Positions 18,230 through 26,709 of a stretch of DNA of 64,000 bases are shown in pieces; the stretch's first letter is position 1, and the number at the start of each line of letters is the position of its first letter. The notes under the pieces are model-generated. The model saw only the letters and a program-made list of their open reading frames with translations. It had not been told where the DNA came from and made no database searches. Both the position numbers and the translations under genes were made by a program. This DNA comes from Psychromonas sp030397575 (GTDB lineage: Bacteria > Pseudomonadota > Gammaproteobacteria > Enterobacterales > Psychromonadaceae), in the NCBI RefSeq assembly GCF_046250175.1, contig NZ_CP176468.1. The stretch is one strand, 5' to 3'.

Positions 18230-18328
18230 TGTGCTACCGCATTAAATCAAAAAGTATTTTTCGCCTGCCTAAAGTTTTCTATATACTAAACCTCCATTTT
18301 TTGTATTGGCTATGAATAAATAAAAGTT

Positions 18329-19393
18329 ATGAAACTAAAGCATTATTCAAACTATCTCTTGAAACCTATTTTATGGGGATTGTTTCTTGCGGCTGTAATT
18401 ATTTATAGTCCAACCATATTAAAGCATTTTACTAATCAAGATGATCAGTTGCCTAATATCATCAGCTATTCTGACGCTGTCAAAAAATCCGCTCCTTCTG
18501 TTGTAAATATCTATTCACAACAATATATCGATTCTAGTTTAGGAACTAAACAACAACTACAACCAACAGGGTTAGGTTCGGGTATCATACTCGATGCAAA
18601 AGGCTATATTTTAACTAACCACCACGTTATTGCACAAGCTGACCAGATTCTCATCGCCTTGCAAGACGGCCGTTTATTTACTGCTAATATTATTGGTAGT
18701 GATGTGATCACTGACTTAGCGGTTTTACAAATAGACGGAGAGAACTTACCTGTTATGCCACAAAATGCAGAGTACTCCCCTGAAATAGGCGATGTGGTAT
18801 TAGCCATAGGTAATCCTTACAATTTAGGACAAACTATCACTCAAGGCGTGATCAGTGCGACTGGTCGTGGTGGAATGAGTAGTACTGGACGACAAGACTT
18901 TATTCAGACCGATGCAGCAATTAATGAAGGTAACTCTGGTGGTGCTTTAATTAACAGCCGAGGAGAACTTGTAGGTATTAATACTTCGGAATTTTATACC
19001 GGCAATAGTAATGTAACTTATGGTATTAGCTTTGCCATCCCTTACCGTTTAGCCAGCCATGTAATGCAAGGCATTATTAAAGACGGCCGAGTGATTCGAG
19101 GCTCTTTAGGAATTGAGGCTGAAAACCTAGATCCCCTAGTCGCACGTTTATGGGGTTTAGAAGCTAAAAACAGCATTATAGTAAAGAAAATTACAGAAGG
19201 AGGTCCGGCACAAAAAGCGGGGATGTTGAAAAATGATATTATCTTAAAAATCGACAATAAAGATGCCGTCAACTTGATTCTAACCATGGATAAGATAGCT
19301 AAAATAAAACCAGGAACAGAAACGGAAATCACTATTATCAGGCAAGGTGAAGAACACGTATTAAATGTCCGTATCGGTGAGTTACAACAATAG
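18329..19393 (+). CDS. degS: Inner-membrane-anchored protease DegS
   Basis: The 354-residue HtrA-family protein has an uncleaved N-terminal membrane anchor (about residues 12-31), catalytic His99, Asp129 and Ser203 (NEGNSGGAL), and a single PDZ domain (about 255-350). DegS senses unfolded outer-membrane protein C-termini through its PDZ domain and cuts RseA to release sigma-E. The single PDZ and the anchor distinguish it from DegQ upstream. It ends at a bidirectional terminator shared with murA. Confidence 0.95.
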   Translation: MKLKHYSNYLLKPILWGLFLAAVIIYSPTILKHFTNQDDQLPNIISYSDAVKKSAPSVVNIYSQQYIDSSLGTKQQLQPTGLGSGIILDAKGYILTNHHVIAQADQILIALQDGRLFTANIIGSDVITDLAVLQIDGENLPVMPQNAEYSPEIGDVVLAIGNPYNLGQTITQGVISATGRGGMSSTGRQDFIQTDAAINEGNSGGALINSRGELVGINTSEFYTGNSNVTYGISFAIPYRLASHVMQGIIKDGRVIRGSLGIEAENLDPLVARLWGLEAKNSIIVKKITEGGPAQKAGMLKNDIILKIDNKDAVNLILTMDKIAKIKPGTETEITIIRQGEEHVLNVRIGELQQ

Positions 19394-19423
19394 TTAGGTT
19401 TATTTAATAATCTATTTCAAAAC

Positions 19424-19451
19424 AAAAAAGAAAGCCGAAGCTTTCTTTTTA
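19424..19451. terminator. Bidirectional terminator between degS and murA
   Basis: A perfect 11-bp stem AAAAAGAAAGC/GCTTTCTTTTT (19425-19435 with 19440-19450) with a CGAA loop has an A-run and a T-run on either side. It serves converging degS and murA transcripts. Confidence 0.88.
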
Positions 19452-19471
19452 GATAATAAGGCTATTTAGTA

Positions 19472-20731
19472 TTAGCTTTCTACACGACGCATTTTTGCAC
19501 CCAGTGGAATTAACTTATCTTCAATCGCTTCATAACCACGGTCAATGTGATAAATCTCATCAACTGTCGTTTCGCCCTGAGCAATCAAACCAGCAATAAC
19601 CAGGCTTGCAGAAGCTCGTAAATCTGTCGCCATCACAGTTGCGCCACTTAATTTGTCATTATCCCCACAAATCGCTAAGTTGCCGTCTAACTCAATGTTA
19701 GCGCCCATACGAATCAATTCAGGGACATGCATAAAGCGGTTTTCAAAGATATTCTCTTTAATACGACCAGTACCTGGCGCCACTGTATTCAATAAGGTAA
19801 ATTGAGCTTGCATATCAGTTGGGAAAGCTGGGTGTGGTGCTGTTGTTATGTTTACTGATTTTAAAGTACGACCAGTCATATCAACTTCAATCCAATCTTC
19901 ACCGGTAGTCACTAATGCGCCAGCTTCTTCTAATTTAGATAATACTGCAGTTAATAATAATGGGTCTGTTTTCACACAACGTACTTTACCGCCACTCACA
20001 ACACCAGCCACTAAGAAAGTACCTGTTTCGATACGGTCAGGTTGTACTTGATAAGCACAATCTCCCAACTTTTCAACGCCTTCAATAATAATAGTATCAG
20101 TGCCAGCACCAGTGATTTTACCACCCATACCGTTAATAAAATTCGCAAGATCCACTATTTCAGGCTCTTTTGCAGCATTCTCAATGGTAGTAACGCCTTC
20201 TGCTAATGATGCTGCCATCATTAAGTTACCTGTACCAGTTACACTCACTAGGTCCATATATAAATGGCAACCTTTTAGGCGACCATCTACACGTGCTTTG
20301 ATAAAACCATCTTCAACTTTGATCGTCGCGCCCATTTGCTCTAAACCATGAATATGTAAATTCACTGGACGAGCACCAATAGCACAACCACCAGGCAATG
20401 ATATATCAGCTTCTCCAAAACGAGCAACTAGCGGGCCTAGCGCTAAAATAGAAGCACGCATACTTCTTACTAACTCGTAAGAAGCAGTATAATTTTTAAC
20501 ATCTTTTGCGTTAATGTGTACTAGGTGCTTATCTTGACTTGCTGTCGCGCCCAGCTCTTGTAATAACTCAAGCGTGGTCGAAATATCTTTTAATAGTGGA
20601 ACATTGCTTAAATTAATGTCCCCTTCAGATAATAAAGTAGCAAATAAGATTGGTAGTGCGGCATTTTTTGCCCCAGAAATAGTAACCTCGCCATTCAGTT
20701 GGCAGCCACCTTGAATAATAAATTGACCCAT
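19472..20731 (-). CDS. murA: UDP-N-acetylglucosamine 1-carboxyvinyltransferase MurA
   Basis: MurA catalyses the first committed step of peptidoglycan synthesis, transferring enolpyruvate from PEP to UDP-GlcNAc. From the ATG at 20731, preceded by AGGGAT, the product is 419 residues, the usual length. It starts MGQFIIQGGCQLNGEVTISG and carries the catalytic cysteine, Cys116, in GGCAIGARPV, so it should be fosfomycin-sensitive in principle. An upstream in-frame start would add 17 non-conserved residues and is rejected. It is last in the mlaFEDCB-ibaG-murA run, the order also seen in E. coli. Confidence 0.97.
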   Translation of the reverse strand: MGQFIIQGGCQLNGEVTISGAKNAALPILFATLLSEGDINLSNVPLLKDISTTLELLQELGATASQDKHLVHINAKDVKNYTASYELVRSMRASILALGPLVARFGEADISLPGGCAIGARPVNLHIHGLEQMGATIKVEDGFIKARVDGRLKGCHLYMDLVSVTGTGNLMMAASLAEGVTTIENAAKEPEIVDLANFINGMGGKITGAGTDTIIIEGVEKLGDCAYQVQPDRIETGTFLVAGVVSGGKVRCVKTDPLLLTAVLSKLEEAGALVTTGEDWIEVDMTGRTLKSVNITTAPHPAFPTDMQAQFTLLNTVAPGTGRIKENIFENRFMHVPELIRMGANIELDGNLAICGDNDKLSGATVMATDLRASASLVIAGLIAQGETTVDEIYHIDRGYEAIEDKLIPLGAKMRRVES

Positions 20732-20750
20732 GAAAATCCCTATTAACGAA

Positions 20751-20999
20751 CTAAATAAAATGTTTTTGTTTTTGCCACTCATCTGGCGTTAACGCTTTAA
20801 TCGTTAACGCGTGGATTGCATTACTCGCAATCTCTTCAGATAAATGAGCATAAATTGTTTGTTGCTTTTTAACGCGACTCATATCGATAAACATCTCGCT
20901 TACAGCAATCACTTGAAAAGTGCCACTTTCACCTTTAACAATACAAACATCTAATGTAAGGGCTTTTTCTAATTTTTCTTTAATTATTTCTGTATTCAT
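20751..20999 (-). CDS. ibaG: BolA-family protein IbaG
   Basis: This 82-residue BolA/YrbA protein has the family core FQVIAVSEMF...SRVKKQQTIYAHL and a C-terminal helix region IHALTIKALTPDEW. IbaG binds monothiol glutaredoxin/Fe-S partners and is linked to acid tolerance. The ATG at 20999 is preferred over a TTG two codons upstream. It lies between mlaB and murA, as in E. coli. Confidence 0.93.
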   Translation of the reverse strand: MNTEIIKEKLEKALTLDVCIVKGESGTFQVIAVSEMFIDMSRVKKQQTIYAHLSEEIASNAIHALTIKALTPDEWQKQKHFI

Positions 21000-21008
21000 A
21001 TACAACCA

Positions 21009-21260
21009 CTATTTTTCAAAAAGGTTTTCAACACCGTAAAGCTCAGCTAACACAAATAATTTAGCTGATGCATTAATCATTAAAATTGCTGGGTATTGGG
21101 TTTTAATTTGCACTAAATAAGCAACACCTGCCGAGTCAATATTATCTAACTGTGATAAATCAAGATGCGTTACGCTCTGGTACGTATTTATCTCGGGATA
21201 AACTTGCTTGCTTAAACCAGCAAGTAATAATTCTCGGTCAAATAAAAAGTGACTACTCAT
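21009..21260 (-). CDS. mlaB: STAS-domain subunit MlaB of the phospholipid transporter
   Basis: The 83-residue protein is a compact STAS domain with the segment LDLSQLDNIDSAGVAYLVQI, including the conserved Asp-Ser of this fold. MlaB binds the ATPase MlaF and is required for assembly and activity of the MlaFEDB complex. Its start overlaps the mlaC stop by 4 nt (ATGA), consistent with coupled translation. Confidence 0.92.
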   Translation of the reverse strand: MSSHFLFDRELLLAGLSKQVYPEINTYQSVTHLDLSQLDNIDSAGVAYLVQIKTQYPAILMINASAKLFVLAELYGVENLFEK

Positions 21261-21883
21261 GATTCAAACTCATCATTTTTTTCTAGAAGTAATTTAATCA
21301 CTTCATCGATACCTTGTTTCTGAATTAAAGAACCAAATTCTGTTCTTTTGGTATCTAACATACTGATACCTTCAGCAATCACATCAAACACTTTCCACTC
21401 GCCCGTTTTTTTGTTTTTACGCAACTTGAAGCTTAATTGTGTTACTTGTCCATTGTTGTCGCGCATTCTAACAGGAATACTGACTATTTTCTTACCCTTA
21501 AAGTTATTATTATCGAGTATTGTTAAGGTCTGTTGATCATATTTAATTAATATATGGCCGTAGGCATTAATTAAGTAAGTACGGAACGCATTAACAAAGT
21601 TTTCACGTTGCTCTGCTGTTGTATTTTTTAAATTTGCACCAACGACACTATAAGCTGCATATTTGTAATCAAAATAAGGCAATAACTCTTCATTAATGAT
21701 CACCTTAATGTATTCAGGCTGCTCAGCTAATTTACTTCTCTCACTCTCTAAGCGTGCAAAGGTTTGCTTAGATAATGTTTTTAATGTTTGGTTTGGATCA
21801 GTTAACCCGGCATCAGTGTCTGCAGCAAATGCAGAAAACGAAAGTGTATATAACAGGGCAATAATAGAAATAAATAAACGCAT
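21257..21883 (-). CDS. mlaC: Periplasmic phospholipid-binding protein MlaC
   Basis: The 208-residue protein begins MRLFISIIALLYTLSFSAFA, a clear Sec signal peptide. The mature part matches the Tgt2/MlaC family (FARLESERSKLAEQPEYIKVIINEELLPYFDY near the start, FKLRKNKKTGEWKVFDVIAEGISM later). MlaC ferries phospholipids across the periplasm between MlaA-porin and MlaFEDB. The ATG at 21883 is preceded by AGGACG; the longer frame would hide the signal peptide. It starts 1 nt after the mlaD stop. Confidence 0.95.
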   Translation of the reverse strand: MRLFISIIALLYTLSFSAFAADTDAGLTDPNQTLKTLSKQTFARLESERSKLAEQPEYIKVIINEELLPYFDYKYAAYSVVGANLKNTTAEQRENFVNAFRTYLINAYGHILIKYDQQTLTILDNNNFKGKKIVSIPVRMRDNNGQVTQLSFKLRKNKKTGEWKVFDVIAEGISMLDTKRTEFGSLIQKQGIDEVIKLLLEKNDEFES

Positions 21884-21884
21884 G

Positions 21885-22355
21885 TTAGTCGTCCTTATTA
21901 ATAGAGTAGATAAACTGACCAATCAGGTCTTCTAATACTAATGCTGATTTTGTATCTTCAATCGCATCACCATCGCCTAGCATCTCAATGCCATCGTCCA
22001 CAAACCCAGGTTTAATACCAATATATTGTTCACCCAGTAGACCCGAAGTAAGGATTGCGAGTGATGATGTTTCAGGGAAGTAACCTTGATTTTCATACAT
22101 GGATAACTTAACTAAAGGCGTATAAGTATCTTTATCCAAAGAGATAGATTCGACTCGCCCTACGACTACACCACCTAATTTAACTGGCGCACGTGGTTTT
22201 AACCCCCCCACATTACTAAAGTTAGCTTCAAGCGTATAACTATTGCCTTCCCCTTTGAAAGACAACCCAGCAACACTGAAAGACAAAATAGCAAATGCGG
22301 CAATAGCAGCAACAACAAATAAACCAACCCAAATTTCTAATTTTTTCTGTGACAT
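21885..22355 (-). CDS. mlaD: MCE-domain substrate-binding subunit MlaD
   Basis: The 156-residue protein has one N-terminal membrane helix (about residues 8-29) and one MCE domain (about 39-117: NVGGLKPRAPVKLGGVVVGRVESI). MlaD forms the periplasmic hexameric ring on the MlaFEDB ABC transporter. The ATG at 22355 begins one base after the mlaE stop. An upstream TTG four codons earlier is rejected because MSQKKLEIWVG is the conserved N-terminus. Confidence 0.95.
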   Translation of the reverse strand: MSQKKLEIWVGLFVVAAIAAFAILSFSVAGLSFKGEGNSYTLEANFSNVGGLKPRAPVKLGGVVVGRVESISLDKDTYTPLVKLSMYENQGYFPETSSLAILTSGLLGEQYIGIKPGFVDDGIEMLGDGDAIEDTKSALVLEDLIGQFIYSINKDD

Positions 22356-22356
22356 T

Positions 22357-23133
22357 CTAGCCCCCAAACATAATAACAGTCAGTAAAAAGTCCATTCCTA
22401 AAACAAGTAACGAAGCTAGTACTACAGTTTTTGTTGTTGCTCTACTAATTCCCTGTGCATTTGGCACAGTGTGGAAACCATTATATAAAGCAACCCAAGT
22501 AACAATTAACGCAAAGATAAGACTTTTGATCATACCATTGCCAACATCAGGAATGAAATTAACACTACCTTCCATCACAGACCAAAAGGCGCCGCCATCT
22601 ATGCCCATCCAACTTACGCCTATTAAATAGCCACCCCATATTGCTACGACATTAAATAGCAGTGTTAATAAAGGTAAGGCAATGATGCCAGCAATCAGGC
22701 GTGGTGCAATAACACGTTTCAATGGCGAAACCGCCATCATTTCCATGCTCGCTATTTGCTCTGTACTTTGCATTAGGCCAATTTCAGCAGTCAAAGCAGA
22801 TCCTGCTCTTCCGGCAAACAATAAGGCAGCAACTACCGGCCCAAGTTCACGTAAAAGTGATAAAGCGACCATACTGCCTAAACTTTCTTCAGCCGCATAA
22901 TCAACTAATACATAATAGCCTTGTAAACTCAGCACCATACCAATAAACAGACCCGCGGTAACAATGATCGGTAAAGATAGAATGCCTAGATGAAATATCT
23001 GAGCAACAGTAAGTTGAAATAATTTAGGGTGAGGCTTGGTAAATAAAGTACGGTAAAACATTAATGCAGACTTACCTGCACGTTGAATTAACTGTAATGT
23101 GTAAGCCCCAATCGCTTGTAAAAATGAACTCAT
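22357..23133 (-). CDS. mlaE: ABC transporter permease MlaE
   Basis: The 258-residue permease has about five to six hydrophobic helices and the MlaE-family segments LREIGP-like LLRELGPVVAALLFAGRAGSA and EQIASMEMMAVSPLKRVI, the elbow that contacts the ATPase. It forms the membrane dimer of MlaFEDB, which moves phospholipids between the inner membrane and MlaC. It overlaps the mlaF stop by one base. Confidence 0.96.
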   Translation of the reverse strand: MSSFLQAIGAYTLQLIQRAGKSALMFYRTLFTKPHPKLFQLTVAQIFHLGILSLPIIVTAGLFIGMVLSLQGYYVLVDYAAEESLGSMVALSLLRELGPVVAALLFAGRAGSALTAEIGLMQSTEQIASMEMMAVSPLKRVIAPRLIAGIIALPLLTLLFNVVAIWGGYLIGVSWMGIDGGAFWSVMEGSVNFIPDVGNGMIKSLIFALIVTWVALYNGFHTVPNAQGISRATTKTVVLASLLVLGMDFLLTVIMFGG

Positions 23134-23939
23134 TATCGATTGGCCTCTTGTAAATCTACTAAGTAATCACTTGCAGGCAGATGAAAAGGCACAGGACCTT
23201 GAACAGCCCCCTCGAGAAATTGTTGCAACAATGCATTGTCCTTTTGTGCTAACACCTCTTCTACAGAGCCTTGCGCAATGATTTGTTGATCCGCAAAAAC
23301 ATAAACATTATCCGCGATTGACAAGACCTCGTTTACATCATGAGAAACAATAATAGAGGTTAAGCCTAACGTGTCATTGAGTTGCTTTACTAACTTTAAT
23401 AATACATTCATTGATATAGGATCTTGGCCCGTAAAAGGCTCATCATACATTACCACTTCGGGATCAAGTGCAATAGCGCGAGCCAATGCAACTCGTCTTG
23501 CCATACCACCAGATAATTGTGATGGATAAAGATCCTTTGCACCGCGCAGACCTACCGCATGAAGTTTCATTAATACTAAAGTAGTTAACAACTTTTCATC
23601 TAATTGAGTATGTTCCCTCAGAGGAAAAGCAACATTTTCGAAGACAGTTAAGTCATTAAACAATGCGCCACTTTGAAATAGCATGCCCATTTTTTTACGA
23701 GCTTGATATAACGCTTTTTCAGAACAGTCATGAATTGATATGCCATTGAACAGTACTTCTCCGCTGTTAGCAGGAATTTGACCACCAATCAATTTTAACA
23801 GCGTCGTTTTACCAATACCACTTGGCCCTAATACGGCTGTGATTTTGCCTTGTTCAAACTGCATATCTATATTATCAAATATGATTTTTTGTTGTCGCTT
23901 AAAACTAAGTTGATTAATTACAATATGTTGTGTTGACAT
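23133..23939 (-). CDS. mlaF: ABC transporter ATPase MlaF
   Basis: The 268-residue nucleotide-binding protein has Walker A GPSGIGKT (about residues 36-43), signature LSGGMARRVALARAI, Walker B VVMYDEPFTGQDP and the switch histidine in IVSHD. It drives the phospholipid transporter encoded by the following mlaEDCB genes. It is first in that operon; the 370-bp gap before it is shared with the divergent kdsC operon. Confidence 0.96.
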   Translation of the reverse strand: MSTQHIVINQLSFKRQQKIIFDNIDMQFEQGKITAVLGPSGIGKTTLLKLIGGQIPANSGEVLFNGISIHDCSEKALYQARKKMGMLFQSGALFNDLTVFENVAFPLREHTQLDEKLLTTLVLMKLHAVGLRGAKDLYPSQLSGGMARRVALARAIALDPEVVMYDEPFTGQDPISMNVLLKLVKQLNDTLGLTSIIVSHDVNEVLSIADNVYVFADQQIIAQGSVEEVLAQKDNALLQQFLEGAVQGPVPFHLPASDYLVDLQEANR

Positions 23940-24309
23940 AAATACCTTTTCTCTAAGAAAAAGAAAGTTTAGTCTGATTAATAAATCACTTAAAGGACTT
24001 AATCAGTCAGAATCGAGATAAGTAACGGTTTGAGTTGGATTTTACCTATAAATTCAGAAATAAGCGAAACTTAGGAGGTCCAATCACCTTATTTCATTAT
24101 TACAGACAAAGTATATCGCTGTAAGTTTCTAGAGGATGACATTAATAGTAACATTAATACGGTTTAATCTATGTAATATGAAACAGTCTTGTTATGATTG
24201 GCACATATTTTGATTTCATAAATTGATAACAATAAACAATGCTCGCGATCCTTTGCGGACTTTGATATTTTGATAATAGATTTGCTGTATTTAAAAAAAG
24301 AGTCGATAC
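23940..24309. promoter_or_regulatory. Divergent mlaF/kdsC control region with two inverted repeats
   Basis: No gene is seen in these 370 bases; E. coli carries yrbG and kdsD here. Two 8-bp inverted repeats are present: CTGATTAA/TTAATCAG (23974-23981 with 23999-24006) and GAAATAAG/CTTATTTC (24057-24064 with 24088-24095). Their spacing suits operators or leader hairpins for the mla operon. Promoters must lie here on both strands, but no confident -35/-10 pairs were assigned. Confidence 0.4.
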
Positions 24310-24858
24310 ATGATAGATACCCCCTATGGAAAAATCAGCCAAGATAATTTTCAACGCGCACAAAAAATAAAACTTTTTGTATGCGATGTTGATGGTGTTT
24401 TTTCTGATGGCCGCATTTACCTGGGAAATGACGGCGAAGAGCTAAAAGCATTTCATACAAAAGATGGCTTTGGGCTTAAAGCGATTATGCAACAAGGTAT
24501 TGAAGTCGCTATTATTACAGGTCGCCAATCTAACATTGTTAGCACCAGAATGAATGCCTTAGGCGTTAAGCATATTTATCAAGGTAAAGATGACAAGTTA
24601 AGCGTTTATAAAGACTTGTTGACTCAATTGAATTTAACAGCTGAGCAAACAGCTTATATCGGTGACGATGTGGTAGATCTTCCTGTCATACAACTGGCAG
24701 GGTTAGGTATTGCAGTAAATGACGCACACCCACTGGTATTACAAAAAGCAGATTTAATCACTACTATAAAAGGTGGGTTTGGGGCTGTTCGCGAAATTTG
24801 TGATCTATTTTTACAATGTCATGGACAACTTTCTATGACACAAGGTAAAAGCGAATAA
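24310..24858 (+). CDS. kdsC: 3-deoxy-D-manno-octulosonate 8-phosphate phosphatase KdsC
   Basis: The 182-residue HAD-superfamily enzyme has the nucleophile motif FVCDVDGVFSDG (Asp26 and Asp28), ITGRQSNIV and the metal motif IGDDVVDLPV. KdsC removes phosphate from KDO-8-phosphate to supply KDO for lipopolysaccharide inner core. It is the first gene of a cluster with lptC, lptA and lptB, with no gap before lptC. The KDO isomerase gene kdsD that often precedes it is not here. Confidence 0.95.
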   Translation: MIDTPYGKISQDNFQRAQKIKLFVCDVDGVFSDGRIYLGNDGEELKAFHTKDGFGLKAIMQQGIEVAIITGRQSNIVSTRMNALGVKHIYQGKDDKLSVYKDLLTQLNLTAEQTAYIGDDVVDLPVIQLAGLGIAVNDAHPLVLQKADLITTIKGGFGAVREICDLFLQCHGQLSMTQGKSE

Positions 24859-25422
24859 ATGAACAAACGTCAAAGCATCCCTTTTATTGTCCTGTTTATC
24901 GCTTGTGCGGTATGGGTCTATTTCTCAACGGATACAGAGTATCCTGCATTACCAGATCATCACCCAAGCTATATTGCCGATAACTTGCAAAGTAATCATT
25001 ACGACCAAACTGGTTTTAATGATTATCGTGTATTTGCTGATAAAGCAACTAACTATCCAGAGGATGATACGACCTTATTTGAACATCCTAAAGTTGTTAT
25101 CTACCATAAAGATCAAGAAACCAGTGTGGTCAGTATCTGGCAACTAACCAGTATAAAGGGCACGTTGAAAGAGAAGAATAACCTATTGTTATCTGGCAAT
25201 GTATTTATTAAAAATATAACAGAAGATCAAATGGTGCAGACTATGTCTACTGCACAAGCAACGATAATGCTGGATACTAAAGTGATCACCAGTGATTTAA
25301 AAGTAACTTGGACAGGGCCACAACTTAAACATGAAGGTGTAGGAATGTGGACGTCTATAGAAGCTGAAGAGATGAAACTTAATTCGAATATAAAAGCGGT
25401 GTACTTTAATGAACCTAAATAA
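24859..25422 (+). CDS. lptC: LPS export protein LptC
   Basis: The 187-residue bitopic protein has a single N-terminal membrane helix (about residues 7-22) and a periplasmic beta-jellyroll (DYRVFADKATNYPEDDTTLFEHPKV region). LptC receives lipopolysaccharide from LptB2FG and passes it to LptA. Its 3' end overlaps the lptA start by 14 nt. Sequence identity across this family is low, so context contributes to the call. Confidence 0.92.
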   Translation: MNKRQSIPFIVLFIACAVWVYFSTDTEYPALPDHHPSYIADNLQSNHYDQTGFNDYRVFADKATNYPEDDTTLFEHPKVVIYHKDQETSVVSIWQLTSIKGTLKEKNNLLLSGNVFIKNITEDQMVQTMSTAQATIMLDTKVITSDLKVTWTGPQLKHEGVGMWTSIEAEEMKLNSNIKAVYFNEPK

Positions 25423-25948
25423 ATTAGCATGCTTACTGAGCATTTCATTGTTTAATGCCAATGTGATTGCATTAGAGTCTGATTATAACCAACCTATCCA
25501 TGTTTCTTCAGTTAAGCAACATGCGAGTTTGAAAACCAATACTATTATTTTTACTGATGAAGTATTACTAACTCAAGGTTCGATTAAAATCACAGCAGAT
25601 AAATTAACCGTGATCCGAGGTGAAAAACCTAATCATGAATTAATGATTGCTGAAGGTAATACCTCTGTTTTCCATCAAATTCAAGATGATGGAAAACCAT
25701 TGGATGCTGAAGCTAAAAAAATTACCTATGATGTGGCTAAAGGTAAAATAACCTTAACTAAAAATGCACAAGTGAAGCAATTGGATAGCCAAGTTAATGG
25801 TGCTGAGATTGAGTATTTCTTAGCAACACAAGAGCTTAATGTTAGTACAGACCAAAATAAAAAAGAGCGTGTAAAAACCATCTTTTTACCTGCTCAATTT
25901 GAAAAATCTAAAGACACTAACTCAACTTCAAACACAGGCAACAAATAA
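25409..25948 (+). CDS. lptA: Periplasmic LPS bridge protein LptA
   Basis: The 179-residue protein has a signal peptide (about residues 1-22, ending VIALE) and an OstA/LptA beta-jellyroll with IFTDEVLLTQGSIKITADKLTV and NGAEIEYFLATQELNV. LptA monomers stack to bridge inner and outer membrane for lipopolysaccharide transport. The C-terminal tail is Lys/Ser/Asn-rich. It overlaps lptC and is followed 2 nt later by lptB. Confidence 0.94.
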   Translation: MNLNKLACLLSISLFNANVIALESDYNQPIHVSSVKQHASLKTNTIIFTDEVLLTQGSIKITADKLTVIRGEKPNHELMIAEGNTSVFHQIQDDGKPLDAEAKKITYDVAKGKITLTKNAQVKQLDSQVNGAEIEYFLATQELNVSTDQNKKERVKTIFLPAQFEKSKDTNSTSNTGNK

Positions 25949-25950
25949 CT

Positions 25951-26676
25951 ATGGCAGAGTTACGCGCAACGGGGTTAGTTAAAAGTTATAAAGGCCGAAC
26001 TGTAGTAAATGGTGTTGGTTTAACAGTAAAAACCGGTGAAATAGTAGGTTTACTAGGCCCTAATGGTGCAGGTAAAACCACCTCTTTTTATATGGTCGTT
26101 GGTTTAGTGAAACAAGACCAAGGTAGCATCGTCATTGATGACGAAGATATTTCTAGTAACCCAATGCATATTCGTGCACAAAAAGGCATTGGCTACCTGC
26201 CACAAGAAGCATCTATTTTTCGACGTTTAACCGTGACAGAAAACATTATGGGTATTCTACAAACCCGTAAAGAATTAACGCAAAAGCAACGCGATGAGAA
26301 GCTCAATACACTATTGGAAGAGTTTCATATTACTCATATTCGTGATAACAAAGGAATGAGTTTATCGGGTGGAGAGCGACGCCGTGTAGAAATAGCACGC
26401 GCACTAGCAACCGAGCCCAAATTTATTCTACTGGATGAACCTTTTGCAGGGGTTGACCCGATTTCAGTAATTGATATAAAAAATATTATTCAGCAATTAC
26501 GAGATCGTGGTTTAGGTGTATTAATCACTGACCATAATGTAAGAGAAACGTTAGATGTTTGTGAGCATTCCTATATAGTAAGCCATGGGGAAATTATTGC
26601 TGTAGGTACACAAGATGAAATTCTTGCAAACGATCATGTAAAACGCGTTTATCTAGGTGAAGAGTTTAAACTTTAA
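25951..26676 (+). CDS. lptB: LPS export ATPase LptB
   Basis: The 241-residue ABC ATPase has Walker A GPNGAGKT (about residues 37-44), Q-loop GIGYLPQEASIFRRL, signature LSGGERRRVEIARAL and Walker B FILLDEPFAGVDP. It powers extraction of lipopolysaccharide from the inner membrane with LptFG, which are not in this window. rpoN follows after a 33-nt gap, the usual order in gammaproteobacteria. Confidence 0.97.
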   Translation: MAELRATGLVKSYKGRTVVNGVGLTVKTGEIVGLLGPNGAGKTTSFYMVVGLVKQDQGSIVIDDEDISSNPMHIRAQKGIGYLPQEASIFRRLTVTENIMGILQTRKELTQKQRDEKLNTLLEEFHITHIRDNKGMSLSGGERRRVEIARALATEPKFILLDEPFAGVDPISVIDIKNIIQQLRDRGLGVLITDHNVRETLDVCEHSYIVSHGEIIAVGTQDEILANDHVKRVYLGEEFKL

Positions 26677-26709
26677 GTTATTGCCACACGTTCAGGAAGA
26701 TATGTTTTG

